Positions 34,443-42,217 of a stretch of 64,000 nucleotides of DNA are shown piece by piece. The notes under the pieces are model-generated. The model was not told the DNA's origin. It ran no database searches and worked only from the letters and a program-made list of their open reading frames with translations. A program made the position numbers and the translations under genes. The number at the start of each line of letters is the position of its first letter. Within the stretch, counting starts at the first letter, position 1. This DNA is from Rhodococcus sp. IEGM 1381 (GTDB taxonomy: Bacteria > Actinomycetota > Actinomycetes > Mycobacteriales > Mycobacteriaceae): the NCBI RefSeq assembly GCF_030056795.1, contig NZ_JASHKQ010000011.1, forward strand, positions 62,001 to 126,000, written 5' to 3'.

Positions 34443-35477
34443 TTACTGATCGCTGACGTCGATCAGCACCTTGCCGACAGTTCCGTTTTCGACAGCGTCG
34501 TGTGCTGCTGCGGTCTCACTCAACGAGTAGCGGTGCAGCGGTAGGCCGGTGGCTTCGCCCACCTCCAACACACCTGCTGCTGCCGCCGCGCTGACGTCCG
34601 CCTCGGCGTTCCGCAGAGCCTCGTCACCGACGGTGTAGAGGAGTACGAACTGGTAGCGAGTGTTGAGCACCATGTTCGGTCGGACGTCCAGGGTCACGGT
34701 GTCGCCACCATTGTTGGCGTACACCGCGATCGATGCTCGGTTCGCTCCCACGGCAGCGTTGAGTGTGGCGTTCTGTGCGGGAGCAACCTCGACAATGAGA
34801 TCGATTCCGGCGGGAACCAATTCGCGGATTTCAGCGGCGGCGTCTCCGGCCTTGTAATTCACAATGTGGTGCGCGCCCGCAGCGGTGGCCAGTGCGCCCT
34901 TCTCCGGACCGCTGACCGTCGTGACCACGGTCGCGCCTGCCCATCGGGCCAACTGGATCGCGGCATGGCCGACAGCGCCTGCGCCACCGGCGACGAGTAC
35001 CGACTTGCCGTTCAGTGCGCCCGGGTGCAGCCGCGTGGGTCCGTCCTCGGACACCGTCAGTGCGCGGTGCGCCGTCATCGCGGGCACTCCGAGGCTTGCG
35101 CCCACGTCGAATCCGACGCCGTCGGGCAGAGGAACCACCCGGGAGGCGGGCAGGATTGCGAAAGACTGTGCTGTTCCGGTCGGACGCTGATGCTGGGCCA
35201 GGTAAACCCAGACGCGATCTCCGACAGAGACGCCATCGACGTCGGGGCCGACCGCGTCGACCACTCCGGCACCGTCCTGGTTCGGTACCACCTCGTCGAA
35301 TGCCAGCTTCTCACCCGGCCCGGAGCCCGTTCGGTTCTTCCAGTCCGTCGGATTGACGCCCGAGACCACGATGCGGACGCGCACTTCGCCTGCGGCCGGC
35401 TCGGTCACCTCGCGATCCTTCAGCTCGAGGACGGACGAATCGCCGGTGCGGGTGTACACAATTGCTGGAGCAGTCAT
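34443..35477 (-). CDS. NADPH:quinone reductase-like medium-chain oxidoreductase
   Basis: A 344-residue MDR-superfamily protein from ATG 35477 (MTAPAIVYTRTG); an upstream in-frame ATG at 35537 would overlap the divergent promoter. The N-terminal GroES-like domain carries VSGVNPTDWKNRTG and PNQDGAGVVDAVG; the Rossmann domain has the NADP motif VLVAGGAGAVGHAAIQLA. Zinc-binding cysteines are absent, as expected for the quinone oxidoreductase/zeta-crystallin branch. It should reduce quinones or enones with NADPH in the cytosol. It is divergent from the DinB-family gene, and its stop lies just after the phosphoribosyltransferase remnant. Confidence 0.9.
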   Translation of the reverse strand: MTAPAIVYTRTGDSSVLELKDREVTEPAAGEVRVRIVVSGVNPTDWKNRTGSGPGEKLAFDEVVPNQDGAGVVDAVGPDVDGVSVGDRVWVYLAQHQRPTGTAQSFAILPASRVVPLPDGVGFDVGASLGVPAMTAHRALTVSEDGPTRLHPGALNGKSVLVAGGAGAVGHAAIQLARWAGATVVTTVSGPEKGALATAAGAHHIVNYKAGDAAAEIRELVPAGIDLIVEVAPAQNATLNAAVGANRASIAVYANNGGDTVTLDVRPNMVLNTRYQFVLLYTVGDEALRNAEADVSAAAAAGVLEVGEATGLPLHRYSLSETAAAHDAVENGTVGKVLIDVSDQ

Positions 35478-35574
35478 ATCCCAGTCAACGCGCCTGGAGG
35501 GCCCCGATGTTCCCCACGAGGCAATCGGGGTATGCATGACTGGTTACCAGTGCTCGACGAAAGAGGTGTATTCG

Positions 35575-36084
35575 ATGAACCACAACGACCTGCTCACCGA
35601 CGCGTTCGGCCGGATCAAGGAACTCGTCCACTCGGTGCTGGACGATATCCCCACTGCCGCGTTGACGTATCGACCCGACGCCGACGCCAACAGCATCGCG
35701 TGGTTGCTGTGGCACCTGACGCGGGTGCAGGACGACCACATCGCGGGTGTGGCCGGGAGTGAACAGGTCTGGACGTCGGACTCGTGGTTCGAGCGCTTCG
35801 GACTACCGTTCGACAAGTCCGACATCGGTTACGGCCAATCGTCTTCCGACGTCGCCCAGGTCACCTCGAGCGCCGAGTTGCTGCGTGAGTACCACGACGC
35901 CGTGCACTCGAAAACCGTTGCGTACCTAAGCGGTGTCTCGACCGACGATCTGGACCGGATCGTCGACGAGAACTGGGATCCGCCGGTCACATTGGGTGCG
36001 CGGCTGGTGTCCGTGGTGTCCGACGACCTGCAGCATGCCGGGCAGGCCTCGTACGTTCTCGGCCTGTACACCCGGCGGGCCTAG
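35575..36084 (+). CDS. DinB/DUF664 family protein (mycothiol-dependent transferase-like)
   Basis: A 169-residue four-helix-bundle protein from ATG 35575 (MNHNDLLTDAFGRIKELV). Three histidines expected to bind a metal are visible: WLLWHLTRVQDDHIAG (two) and DLQHAGQASYVLGL (one). The family includes mycothiol- and bacillithiol-dependent S-transferases and maleylpyruvate isomerase relatives, which conjugate electrophiles in the cytosol. Mycothiol is the standard thiol of actinomycetes, so that cofactor is the reasonable guess. It converges with the SRPBCC gene (3 bp between stop codons) and is divergent from a quinone reductase, both consistent with stress or detoxification roles. Confidence 0.85.
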   Translation: MNHNDLLTDAFGRIKELVHSVLDDIPTAALTYRPDADANSIAWLLWHLTRVQDDHIAGVAGSEQVWTSDSWFERFGLPFDKSDIGYGQSSSDVAQVTSSAELLREYHDAVHSKTVAYLSGVSTDDLDRIVDENWDPPVTLGARLVSVVSDDLQHAGQASYVLGLYTRRA

Positions 36085-36087
36085 CCG

Positions 36088-36582
36088 TCAGGCGTAACGA
36101 TTCTGCAGGTTCTCCAGCGTCTTACGGATGTTTCGACGCTGAAACTGCGGGAACGTCTTTCCGCTGGTGACGATCTTGTCGAACACGAGCGCCAGAGCGT
36201 CGGGCCATTTTGTTCGGTCGTCGGTCCAGGTTTCGGTGACTTTTGTGCCGCCCGCGACCGGCTCGAAGTCGTATCGCCAGGTTGCGTTCGCGCCCTTGAT
36301 CTTGGGAGCGCTCTTGCCGATCGCGTGGACGCGGAACTCGAAGGTTTTGCCCGGGTCGGCCGCGGTGACGGTGCAGCGAGTGACCCATTTTGCTCGGCCG
36401 CGCTTGTTGGTTCCGTCGAACACCATTCCCACGTAGGCACTCTCGCGAGGTTCGTGGACCGTTGCACCGGTATTTTCGGGACTCCACTGACCCATCTTGG
36501 TGGGGTCGCTGATCGCAGCGTAAAGGGCGTCGGCGTCGGCGTTCACGACGATGGTGTCGGAAACCACGAGTTCGCGCTTCAT
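36088..36582 (-). CDS. SRPBCC family protein (polyketide cyclase/START-like)
   Basis: A 164-residue protein from ATG 36582 (MKRELVVSDT). The N-terminal VVNADADALYAAISDPTKMG followed by QWSPENTG is the usual opening strand-helix of SRPBCC lipid- or polyketide-binding proteins; the later TWRYDFEPVAGGTKVTETW strand pair closes the pocket. Such proteins bind hydrophobic ligands, and the enzymatic role is rarely known. The ATG overlaps the stop of the upstream SDR gene by four bases, so the two are translationally coupled and may act on one lipid-like substrate. Confidence 0.87.
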   Translation of the reverse strand: MKRELVVSDTIVVNADADALYAAISDPTKMGQWSPENTGATVHEPRESAYVGMVFDGTNKRGRAKWVTRCTVTAADPGKTFEFRVHAIGKSAPKIKGANATWRYDFEPVAGGTKVTETWTDDRTKWPDALALVFDKIVTSGKTFPQFQRRNIRKTLENLQNRYA

Positions 36583-37403
36583 GACGACGCACCGTTCTTC
36601 AGGCCGGGATGGATTCGAGTGAGCATGGGCACCAACAATGTTCGCGGAGTGATCTGGGCGAAGATCGATCCGATGCGGTTGGCGGGCCCGGGGATCGAGA
36701 CCATGCGTCCCTTGGTCATGTCGTCGACGGCAGTCTTGGCCACCGTTTCGGCCGACACCCACATGATCGAGGGAAGTGCCTTCTCTGCATCGTCTTTCGC
36801 GAAGCCCGCGGCCTCACCGAATCCGGTCTGCACCGGTCCGGGGCACAGTGCGGTGGCGGTCACTCCCGTTCCGCGCAGTTCGCCGGTCAGAGACTGGGTG
36901 TAGGAGAGCACAAACGCCTTGCATGCGCCGTAGCCGGCTTGGCCGGGTAAGGGCTGGAACGCTGCCGTCGAAGCCACATTGAGCAGCGCGCCGCGGCGTC
37001 GTTCGATCATGCCGGGGAGGAAGCGGGTGCACAGGTCTGCGACGGCGACCACGTCGACCTCGATCATGTGCATTTCCGCATCCGGATCCGATTCTGCGAC
37101 GGGTCCGAGGGTGGAGAGTCCGGCGTTGTTGATCAGAATGTCCGGGATCAGACCGAGATCGGTGATGCGGCCCAGCAATTCGGCACGAGCAGTGCGGTCG
37201 GACAGATCTGCAGCGAGCACCTCGGCTCGGACGCCTCGTGCGCGGATCTCCTGCGCCAACTCTTCGAGCTTGTCGGCACGCCGGGCGACGAGGGTGACAC
37301 CGTGGCCACGGGAGGCGAGCTGGCGGGCGATGGCAGCTCCGATGCCCGAGGACGCTCCAGTCACGACGGCAGTCCGATCAGGTGCGGGACGAGGAAGGCT
37401 CAT
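36579..37403 (-). CDS. Short-chain dehydrogenase/reductase
   Basis: A 274-residue classical SDR from ATG 37403 (MSLPRPAPDR; ggtgggac upstream); an ATG 18 bases earlier is possible. The NAD(P)-binding motif is VVTGASSGIGAAIARQL, NNAG occurs in ILINNAGLSTLG, catalytic Ser is in NVASTAAF and the YxxxK pair in AGYGACKAFVLSYTQ. Arg residues after the glycine motif (VARRADKLEE) favour NADP. C-terminally extended SDRs of this look (with NRIGSIFAQITPRTLL) are common in mycobacterial lipid metabolism. It is coupled to the SRPBCC gene and divergent from the iron-siderophore binding protein, but its start lies 56 bp from the iron box and control by it is uncertain. Confidence 0.9.
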   Translation of the reverse strand: MSLPRPAPDRTAVVTGASSGIGAAIARQLASRGHGVTLVARRADKLEELAQEIRARGVRAEVLAADLSDRTARAELLGRITDLGLIPDILINNAGLSTLGPVAESDPDAEMHMIEVDVVAVADLCTRFLPGMIERRRGALLNVASTAAFQPLPGQAGYGACKAFVLSYTQSLTGELRGTGVTATALCPGPVQTGFGEAAGFAKDDAEKALPSIMWVSAETVAKTAVDDMTKGRMVSIPGPANRIGSIFAQITPRTLLVPMLTRIHPGLKNGASS

Positions 37404-37458
37404 GTGTCCCACCGTAGCCAATGTGCGCTGTGCAGCGCATTTGAATCTTAATGAGAGG

Positions 37459-37477
37459 TTAGCCTAGTCTAACTTTA
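37459..37477. promoter_or_regulatory. IdeR/DtxR-type iron box
   Basis: TTAGCCTAGTCTAACTTTA matches the 19-base IdeR/DtxR consensus TTAGGTTAGSCTAACCTAA at 14 positions. It lies 29 bp upstream of the iron-siderophore binding protein start, in the correct position for repression under high iron. Confidence 0.8.
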
Positions 37478-37505
37478 ACGTCCCTTTGCTTGTCGAGAGG
37501 TAACC

Positions 37506-38570
37506 ATGTTTTCTGCTCCAACGGCCGGTCGGCGGTCTGTTCGACGGTTCTCCGCGCTGTCCGCGCTCGCCGTGTCGGTCCTCGTGGTCGGCGCATGTGG
37601 CAGCAGCGACACCGCCGAGACGCAGAACGCCGACGGCGGTGATTTTGCGGCCGTGACGATCGATTCGGCCCTGGGACAGGCGGTCATCACCGACAAGCCG
37701 GAGCGCATCGTGACGCTCGGGCAGGGTTCGGCGGAGACGGCGATCGCGCTGGGTACCGTCCCTGTCGGCGTCGAGGAGTATTCGTGGGGTGCCGACGACA
37801 CCGGTTACCTGCCGTGGGTTCATGACGCAATCACCGAATTGGGAGCCGAGCTTCCCCAACAGTTCACCGGTGGAACCGAACTCAACATCGAAGCCGTTGC
37901 TGCCCTCGAACCGGATCTGATCCTGGCCCCGTGGTCGGGCGTCACGCAGGATCAGTTCGACAAGCTCAGCGCCTTCGCCCCGGTGGTCGCGTACGAGGAG
38001 CAGCCGTGGACGACGACCTGGGAAGATCAGATCACCGTGATCGGCAAGGCCATGGGTGAGGAGGAGAAGGCTGCGGAGGAGATCGGCAAGATCGAGAGCC
38101 GCTTCGCGGACGCCTCCGCCCAGCACCCCGAGTATGCGGACGTGAGCTTTTCGTATATCTACAACACCGGTCCCGGCACTCTCGGCGTGTTTCTCGCCGA
38201 CGAGCAGCGCGTCGCTATGGTCCGCGCACTTGGATTGCAGGTCGATCCGGTGGTGAACTCGCTCGACGAGACCGAGGGCACCGACTCGTCGGTCATCGGG
38301 TTGGAGAATGCCAATCTGCTGAACGATTCCGACTTGATCTTCACGTTCTACTCGGACCCCCAGAACCGTACCGACACCGAGAATCAGCCTGCGTACAAGC
38401 AGATTCCGGCGGTGTCCCGCGGTTCGGTCGTTGCGCCGACGGATCAGTCGTTCGTCACCGGATCGTCCATCATCAATCCGCTGACTGTGCCGTGGGCACT
38501 CGAGCGATATGTGCCGATGATCGACGAGGCTGTCGCGAAGGTCGACGCGCGCACGTCGTCGGTTAATTGA
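37506..38570 (+). CDS. Iron-siderophore ABC transporter substrate-binding lipoprotein
   Basis: A 354-residue FecB/FepB-like protein. A lipoprotein signal (SVLVVGACGSSD, Cys31) is followed by a type III binding fold: AVITDKPERIVTLGQGSAET then GTVPVGVEEYSWGADDTGYL, and LNIEAVAALEPDLILAPWSG. It should bind ferric siderophore at the outer face of the membrane and deliver it to an ABC permease that is not encoded here. ATG 37506 follows gagaggtaacc. The IdeR-like box upstream supports iron repression. It stands alone, as often seen for siderophore-binding genes in actinomycetes, and is followed by a strong terminator. Confidence 0.92.
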   Translation: MFSAPTAGRRSVRRFSALSALAVSVLVVGACGSSDTAETQNADGGDFAAVTIDSALGQAVITDKPERIVTLGQGSAETAIALGTVPVGVEEYSWGADDTGYLPWVHDAITELGAELPQQFTGGTELNIEAVAALEPDLILAPWSGVTQDQFDKLSAFAPVVAYEEQPWTTTWEDQITVIGKAMGEEEKAAEEIGKIESRFADASAQHPEYADVSFSYIYNTGPGTLGVFLADEQRVAMVRALGLQVDPVVNSLDETEGTDSSVIGLENANLLNDSDLIFTFYSDPQNRTDTENQPAYKQIPAVSRGSVVAPTDQSFVTGSSIINPLTVPWALERYVPMIDEAVAKVDARTSSVN

Positions 38571-38669
38571 GCGGAGCGTCGGAGAGAAGGGTGGCTCGAC
38601 CCCAGCGAGACGCATACGCCGCAGGGGCCCACGGTGGTCAACTCGAATCATTCTGTCGAACAACCTCTT

Positions 38670-38703
38670 CCAGCCCCGCACCGTGTTCTCGGTGCGGGGC
38701 TGG
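38670..38703. terminator. Bidirectional hairpin terminator
   Basis: CCAGCCCCGCACCG (38670-38683) and CGGTGCGGGGCTGG (38690-38703) form a perfect 14-base stem with loop TGTTCT, followed by tgttgttt on the plus strand. It separates the convergent siderophore-binding gene and HNH gene. Confidence 0.92.
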
Positions 38704-38717
38704 TGTTGTTTGAGGGG

Positions 38718-40133
38718 TTATGCGATGTGGGGGCCGGCTCGGGCGTGGGATTGTCGGGGTTCGCGGTAGGGGTCGACGGTGGCCGGTGGGACGAACCAGG
38801 GGTGGTTGTCGGTGCCGATGAACACTTCCCAGTCGGAGTGGTGGATGAGTTTGTGGTGGAATCCGCAGAGTAGAACGAGGTTGTTCATGTCGGTGGGGCC
38901 GCCGTCACCCCAGTGCCAGATGTGGTGTCCTTCGGTCCAGGCGGCGGGTTTGCCGCAGCCGGGGAACGCGCAGCCGTGATCGCGGGCGGTGAGGGCGCGT
39001 TTCTGTTTCGCGGTGACGGTGCGGGCGGTGCGGGCGAGGTTGATCGGTGAACCGTTCTCGTCCATGACGATGGCGGTGAGGACACAATCACACGCCAATT
39101 GGCGGGAGGTGTTGCGGGAGAGCGGTCCCATCCACGGCAGCCACCCGACCGAAGTGCCGTCGCCGAACAAGTCGCGATACGCGCCACGATCAGCGGCAGC
39201 ACCGCCTTCACCGCGACCGCCACTGCCGTTTTCGTGGTCCGGTTCGGTTGCTAAGTCAGTGTCGACGGGGTTGCCGGTGTTGATATCCACCGGATCGACT
39301 GTGTCTGTGTCGGATTCTGTTGCTGCGCGTGAGTTTTCGTCGTCGGTGATGTCGTCTTTGTCGCCGCGGCTCTGGAGGTCGGTGAGGTCCTGCAACCGGA
39401 TGTGCAGGTTCAGGTGCGGCCGTTCACCGCCTTCGATGGGGCGGTTACTGGAGGCGAGGTATTGGTCGAGGATGTGTCCGAAGGCGTCGGCTCTGCGCTT
39501 GGCGGGGCTGCGGTCGTCTTGGGTGCCGTCGGCGGCGGGTCGGGGTTCGGTCAACGGCGAGAGGGCGGTGAGCAGCTTCTCTGCGGTGATCGCATCGAAA
39601 TCACCTTTCAACACCAGCCGCCCGTTCAAGGTCTTGGAGGCGAAGAGTTCGTTGCGGTCGGTGTCGTCGGCGGGTGGTTTCTTGTTGCCGAAGCTGTCTT
39701 CGAGTCTGGTGATCGCTGCACGAATCCGGCCGGTGCGCGCTTCGGGCCCGGTGGCGGCGGCGATCAGAGCTTTACGCGCGACATCGCGCCCCTCATCCGG
39801 CAGGTTTTTCGGGGGTGTTTCGGCGAAGGTGAGAATCAGCGCGGCGTGATCGACGGTCATGACGCCGGTGTTCACGGCGTCGGCGATGTCTGGAAACGCA
39901 GCCATGCCGCGGGCGAGGGCGACGATCTTGTTCGCTTTGCTGGGTGAGAGCAGGGTGGTGGAGGTCAGCCAACCGGCGGGTCCGGGGAAGCCGAGTTTCT
40001 CGCGGGAGATGCGGGTGTCGATCTCTGCGACGAGAGCGATGCGCCGGGCTTCGAGCAATTGGATCTGATGGGAGACCGCGGTGGCGTCGGCGAGGAGTTC
40101 ACTTTCGCTCAGTTGCCAGATCCCCGTCGTCAT
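38718..40133 (-). CDS. DUF222/HNH endonuclease domain protein (13E12 repeat family)
   Basis: A 471-residue protein. The N-terminal DUF222 domain (about 1-260) is helical (WLTSTTLLSPSKANKIVALA). A low-complexity acidic linker, rich in Asp, Glu, Thr and Gly, covers about 265-320. The C-terminal HNH nuclease motif is CAFPGCGKPAAWTEGHHIWH then LVLLCGFHHKLIH, with Cys residues for zinc. This is the 13E12 family, present in many copies in mycobacteria and rhodococci, of unproven role. A perfect SOS box lies 13 bp before the ATG, so induction after DNA damage is expected. No terminal repeats or transposase were seen; it is not itself called a mobile element. Confidence 0.9.
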   Translation of the reverse strand: MTTGIWQLSESELLADATAVSHQIQLLEARRIALVAEIDTRISREKLGFPGPAGWLTSTTLLSPSKANKIVALARGMAAFPDIADAVNTGVMTVDHAALILTFAETPPKNLPDEGRDVARKALIAAATGPEARTGRIRAAITRLEDSFGNKKPPADDTDRNELFASKTLNGRLVLKGDFDAITAEKLLTALSPLTEPRPAADGTQDDRSPAKRRADAFGHILDQYLASSNRPIEGGERPHLNLHIRLQDLTDLQSRGDKDDITDDENSRAATESDTDTVDPVDINTGNPVDTDLATEPDHENGSGGRGEGGAAADRGAYRDLFGDGTSVGWLPWMGPLSRNTSRQLACDCVLTAIVMDENGSPINLARTARTVTAKQKRALTARDHGCAFPGCGKPAAWTEGHHIWHWGDGGPTDMNNLVLLCGFHHKLIHHSDWEVFIGTDNHPWFVPPATVDPYREPRQSHARAGPHIA

Positions 40134-40617
40134 GGACCAAGTGTATCGAACTGGTGTTCGATGCGCAATGATAGTGTAATCGAAAACTATTGGTGTGCAT
40201 AAAGATTCGCGAATCAGAACCTGTCGGTAGTCTGTGGTAGAAGCGCGGAGCCCGTTTCCAGATGGTGATCGCTGCAGCGATTTCAGTCCGAGCAGCGCGG
40301 TGACTATTTCGATTTCTTACGCTTAATACGACCAGCACCAACTCTTTCCCATCCGCCGCTGGCGTTATTTGGGTGTCTTCGTGGCGGTTTATCTGCCGCG
40401 CGGGCGGTCCGCGACCATGAGGGGAGCGTCGCGCATGCAGATTCGCCCAACTTACGGCCATCGGACCGATGCGGCGTTTCGCCGCACCCCAGTTGGCGCG
40501 TCGTTCCAGTTGCATCGCAATAGCGAAGAGCGAAAGTGGTGGCGACCGCGGCGGCGATTCGTCACAGAGCGCGACGCTCTCGAAGTTCGGAAATCCTCGG
40601 TTCAGGCATCCGGCGCG
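40134..40617. other. Non-coding upstream region of the HNH gene
   Basis: About 480 bp between two minus-strand genes, lower in GC near the HNH gene. It holds an SOS box (40146-40161), a perfect 12-base palindrome GATTCGCGAATC (40204-40215) and a TGCGGCG-TTT-CGCCGCA hairpin (40470-40486) that may help terminate photolyase transcription. No convincing coding sequence was found, although a 138-codon minus-strand frame stays open across it. Confidence 0.6.
40146..40161. promoter_or_regulatory. LexA SOS box (mycobacterial type)
   Basis: TCGAAC-TGGT-GTTCGA is a perfect match to the actinobacterial LexA consensus TCGAAC(N4)GTTCGA. It sits 13 bp upstream of the HNH gene's ATG. LexA sites upstream of 13E12 genes are known in M. 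tuberculosis, which supports the assignment. Confidence 0.88.
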
Positions 40618-42090
40618 TCAGTACGCCTCGCGCTGACGCTCCTGTTCCAACACCTGCTCGAGGTCGCTCAATCGGTTCATCGACGACACCTGACGAGCGG
40701 TGCGGTGATTGAGTGCCAACATCTCTCGGTGTCGGTGCACGAAGGCCCAGTAGCCGGCGGTGAAGGGGCAGGCGTCGTCGCCGAGTCGTTTTTTCGGGTT
40801 GAACTCGCACTGCTTGCAGTAGTCGGTCATGCGGTTCAGGTACGCCCCGCCCGAGGCGTAGGGCTTGGTGGCGATCACTCCGCCGTCCGCGTGTTGACTC
40901 ATCCCGATCACGTTCACCGGCATCACCCAGGCGAACCCGTCGACGAAAGCCGTTGCGAACCAGTCGGTCAAGGCGCGCGGATCCCAAGCATGTTGCAGCG
41001 CAAAGTTTCCCAGAATCATCAGCCGGGGGATATGGTGCACCCAACCGCGATCTCGCACACCGTCGACGGTGCTGGACAGACACTTCGCCACCACCGCGTC
41101 GCCGTCCAGCTCGGTCAGCCAATCCGGCAGTGGCTCATGGGCATCGAGCTTGTTGCGCTCGAGATACTCCGGCCCCAGATGCCAATACAGGTGCCACACG
41201 TATTCGCGCCAGCCGAGAATCTGCCGGATGAAGCCCTCGACGCTCGCCAGCGAGGTGCCGTCTCGGTGGGCGTCCTCGGCGGCGTGCGCCACGTCCAGCG
41301 GTTGCAGCAGTCCGAGGTTCAACGGGACCGAGAGCAGTGAGTGCGACATCGTCCAGTCGTCGGCCATCACCGCGTCCTCGTACTTGCCGAAATCGTCCAA
41401 GCGATAGTTCACGAAGTGCGCCAACGCCTCCGACGCCTCGGCCGCGGTCACCGCGAACACTCGGGGCCCGTCGACTCCGACGGTGTCGAGGGCCCAGTCG
41501 TCGAGGTCGGCGCGCACCTGGTCGTCGATGGCATCCTCGGTCGGCCACCACGGTTCCTCCACACCCAGGGTCAGGCGTCCCTTCGGGGGCGGCGACTGGT
41601 TCTCGGCGTCGAGGTTCCACTTTCCAGAGACCGGGTCGGACCCGTCCATCAGTACACCGAACTTCTTGCGCTGCTCGCGGTAGAACGTCTCCATCCGGAA
41701 GGTCCCACGCTCGGCCGCCCAGTCGGCGAACTCTGCCCGGGGTAGCGCGAACATCGGTGTCGGCAGAATCTCCGAGACCAGGCCCTCTTCGTGCAACGCG
41801 GCAACGAACTTCTCCGCTGCGTGTGAGGTGGGCTCGAACACCACCACGGGTTTGCCGTACTGGGCCAACCCTTCGCGATACGTTTCGGTCTGAACGTAGG
41901 TGACGCGATCACCCAACTCGTCGGCCAGATGACGCATGCCCGAGAGCACGAGATGAAGCTTCTGCCGGTGGTATCTCCGCCGCCGGAACACGCGCCGGGA
42001 CTCGATGATCAGCACGTCTCGCTCGGCGTGCTCGTCCGCTGAGTGGAAGTGCGGGCCGAGCTGATCACCGAACAACCACAGTGCGTCCAT
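40618..42090 (-). CDS. Iron-sulfur bacterial cryptochrome/photolyase (FeS-BCP, PhrB-like)
   Basis: A 490-residue protein of the photolyase-related branch, from ATG 42090 (MDALWLFGDQLGPHF). The N-terminal Rossmann domain binds an antenna chromophore; the C-terminal helical FAD domain has the QILGWREYVWHLYWHLGPEY region. Four cysteines fit the [4Fe-4S] site of PhrB: one in VVAKCLSSTVDG and three in YCKQCEFNPKKRLGDDACPF. PhrB-type enzymes repair (6-4) photoproducts with light. The enzyme is divergent from a PhoD gene across 127 bp, and the SOS-linked HNH gene lies downstream on the same strand. DNA repair is inferred from family; direct activity could also be light signalling. Confidence 0.92.
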   Translation of the reverse strand: MDALWLFGDQLGPHFHSADEHAERDVLIIESRRVFRRRRYHRQKLHLVLSGMRHLADELGDRVTYVQTETYREGLAQYGKPVVVFEPTSHAAEKFVAALHEEGLVSEILPTPMFALPRAEFADWAAERGTFRMETFYREQRKKFGVLMDGSDPVSGKWNLDAENQSPPPKGRLTLGVEEPWWPTEDAIDDQVRADLDDWALDTVGVDGPRVFAVTAAEASEALAHFVNYRLDDFGKYEDAVMADDWTMSHSLLSVPLNLGLLQPLDVAHAAEDAHRDGTSLASVEGFIRQILGWREYVWHLYWHLGPEYLERNKLDAHEPLPDWLTELDGDAVVAKCLSSTVDGVRDRGWVHHIPRLMILGNFALQHAWDPRALTDWFATAFVDGFAWVMPVNVIGMSQHADGGVIATKPYASGGAYLNRMTDYCKQCEFNPKKRLGDDACPFTAGYWAFVHRHREMLALNHRTARQVSSMNRLSDLEQVLEQERQREAY

Positions 42091-42217
42091 TCTCGGAGTG
42101 TTCTCCCGCAGCGACGAAGGCAAACCAGCGTCCGAAACATGGCCGGCCGGTGAACACTGAGGTCGACCCAGGCGCGCCTTACTTGACCACCGACCGTCCA
42201 TCGCATGGACTGACCCG

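Noticed and set aside
38718..40161. The HNH/DUF222 gene as an insertion sequence or intein-like mobile element.
   Set aside because: No terminal inverted repeats, target duplication, transposase or interrupted host gene were seen.
40099..40515. A 138-codon minus-strand frame upstream of the HNH gene.
   Set aside because: It crosses the SOS box and the HNH start in another register, has no family resemblance, and is rich in Arg/His as expected of chance translation.
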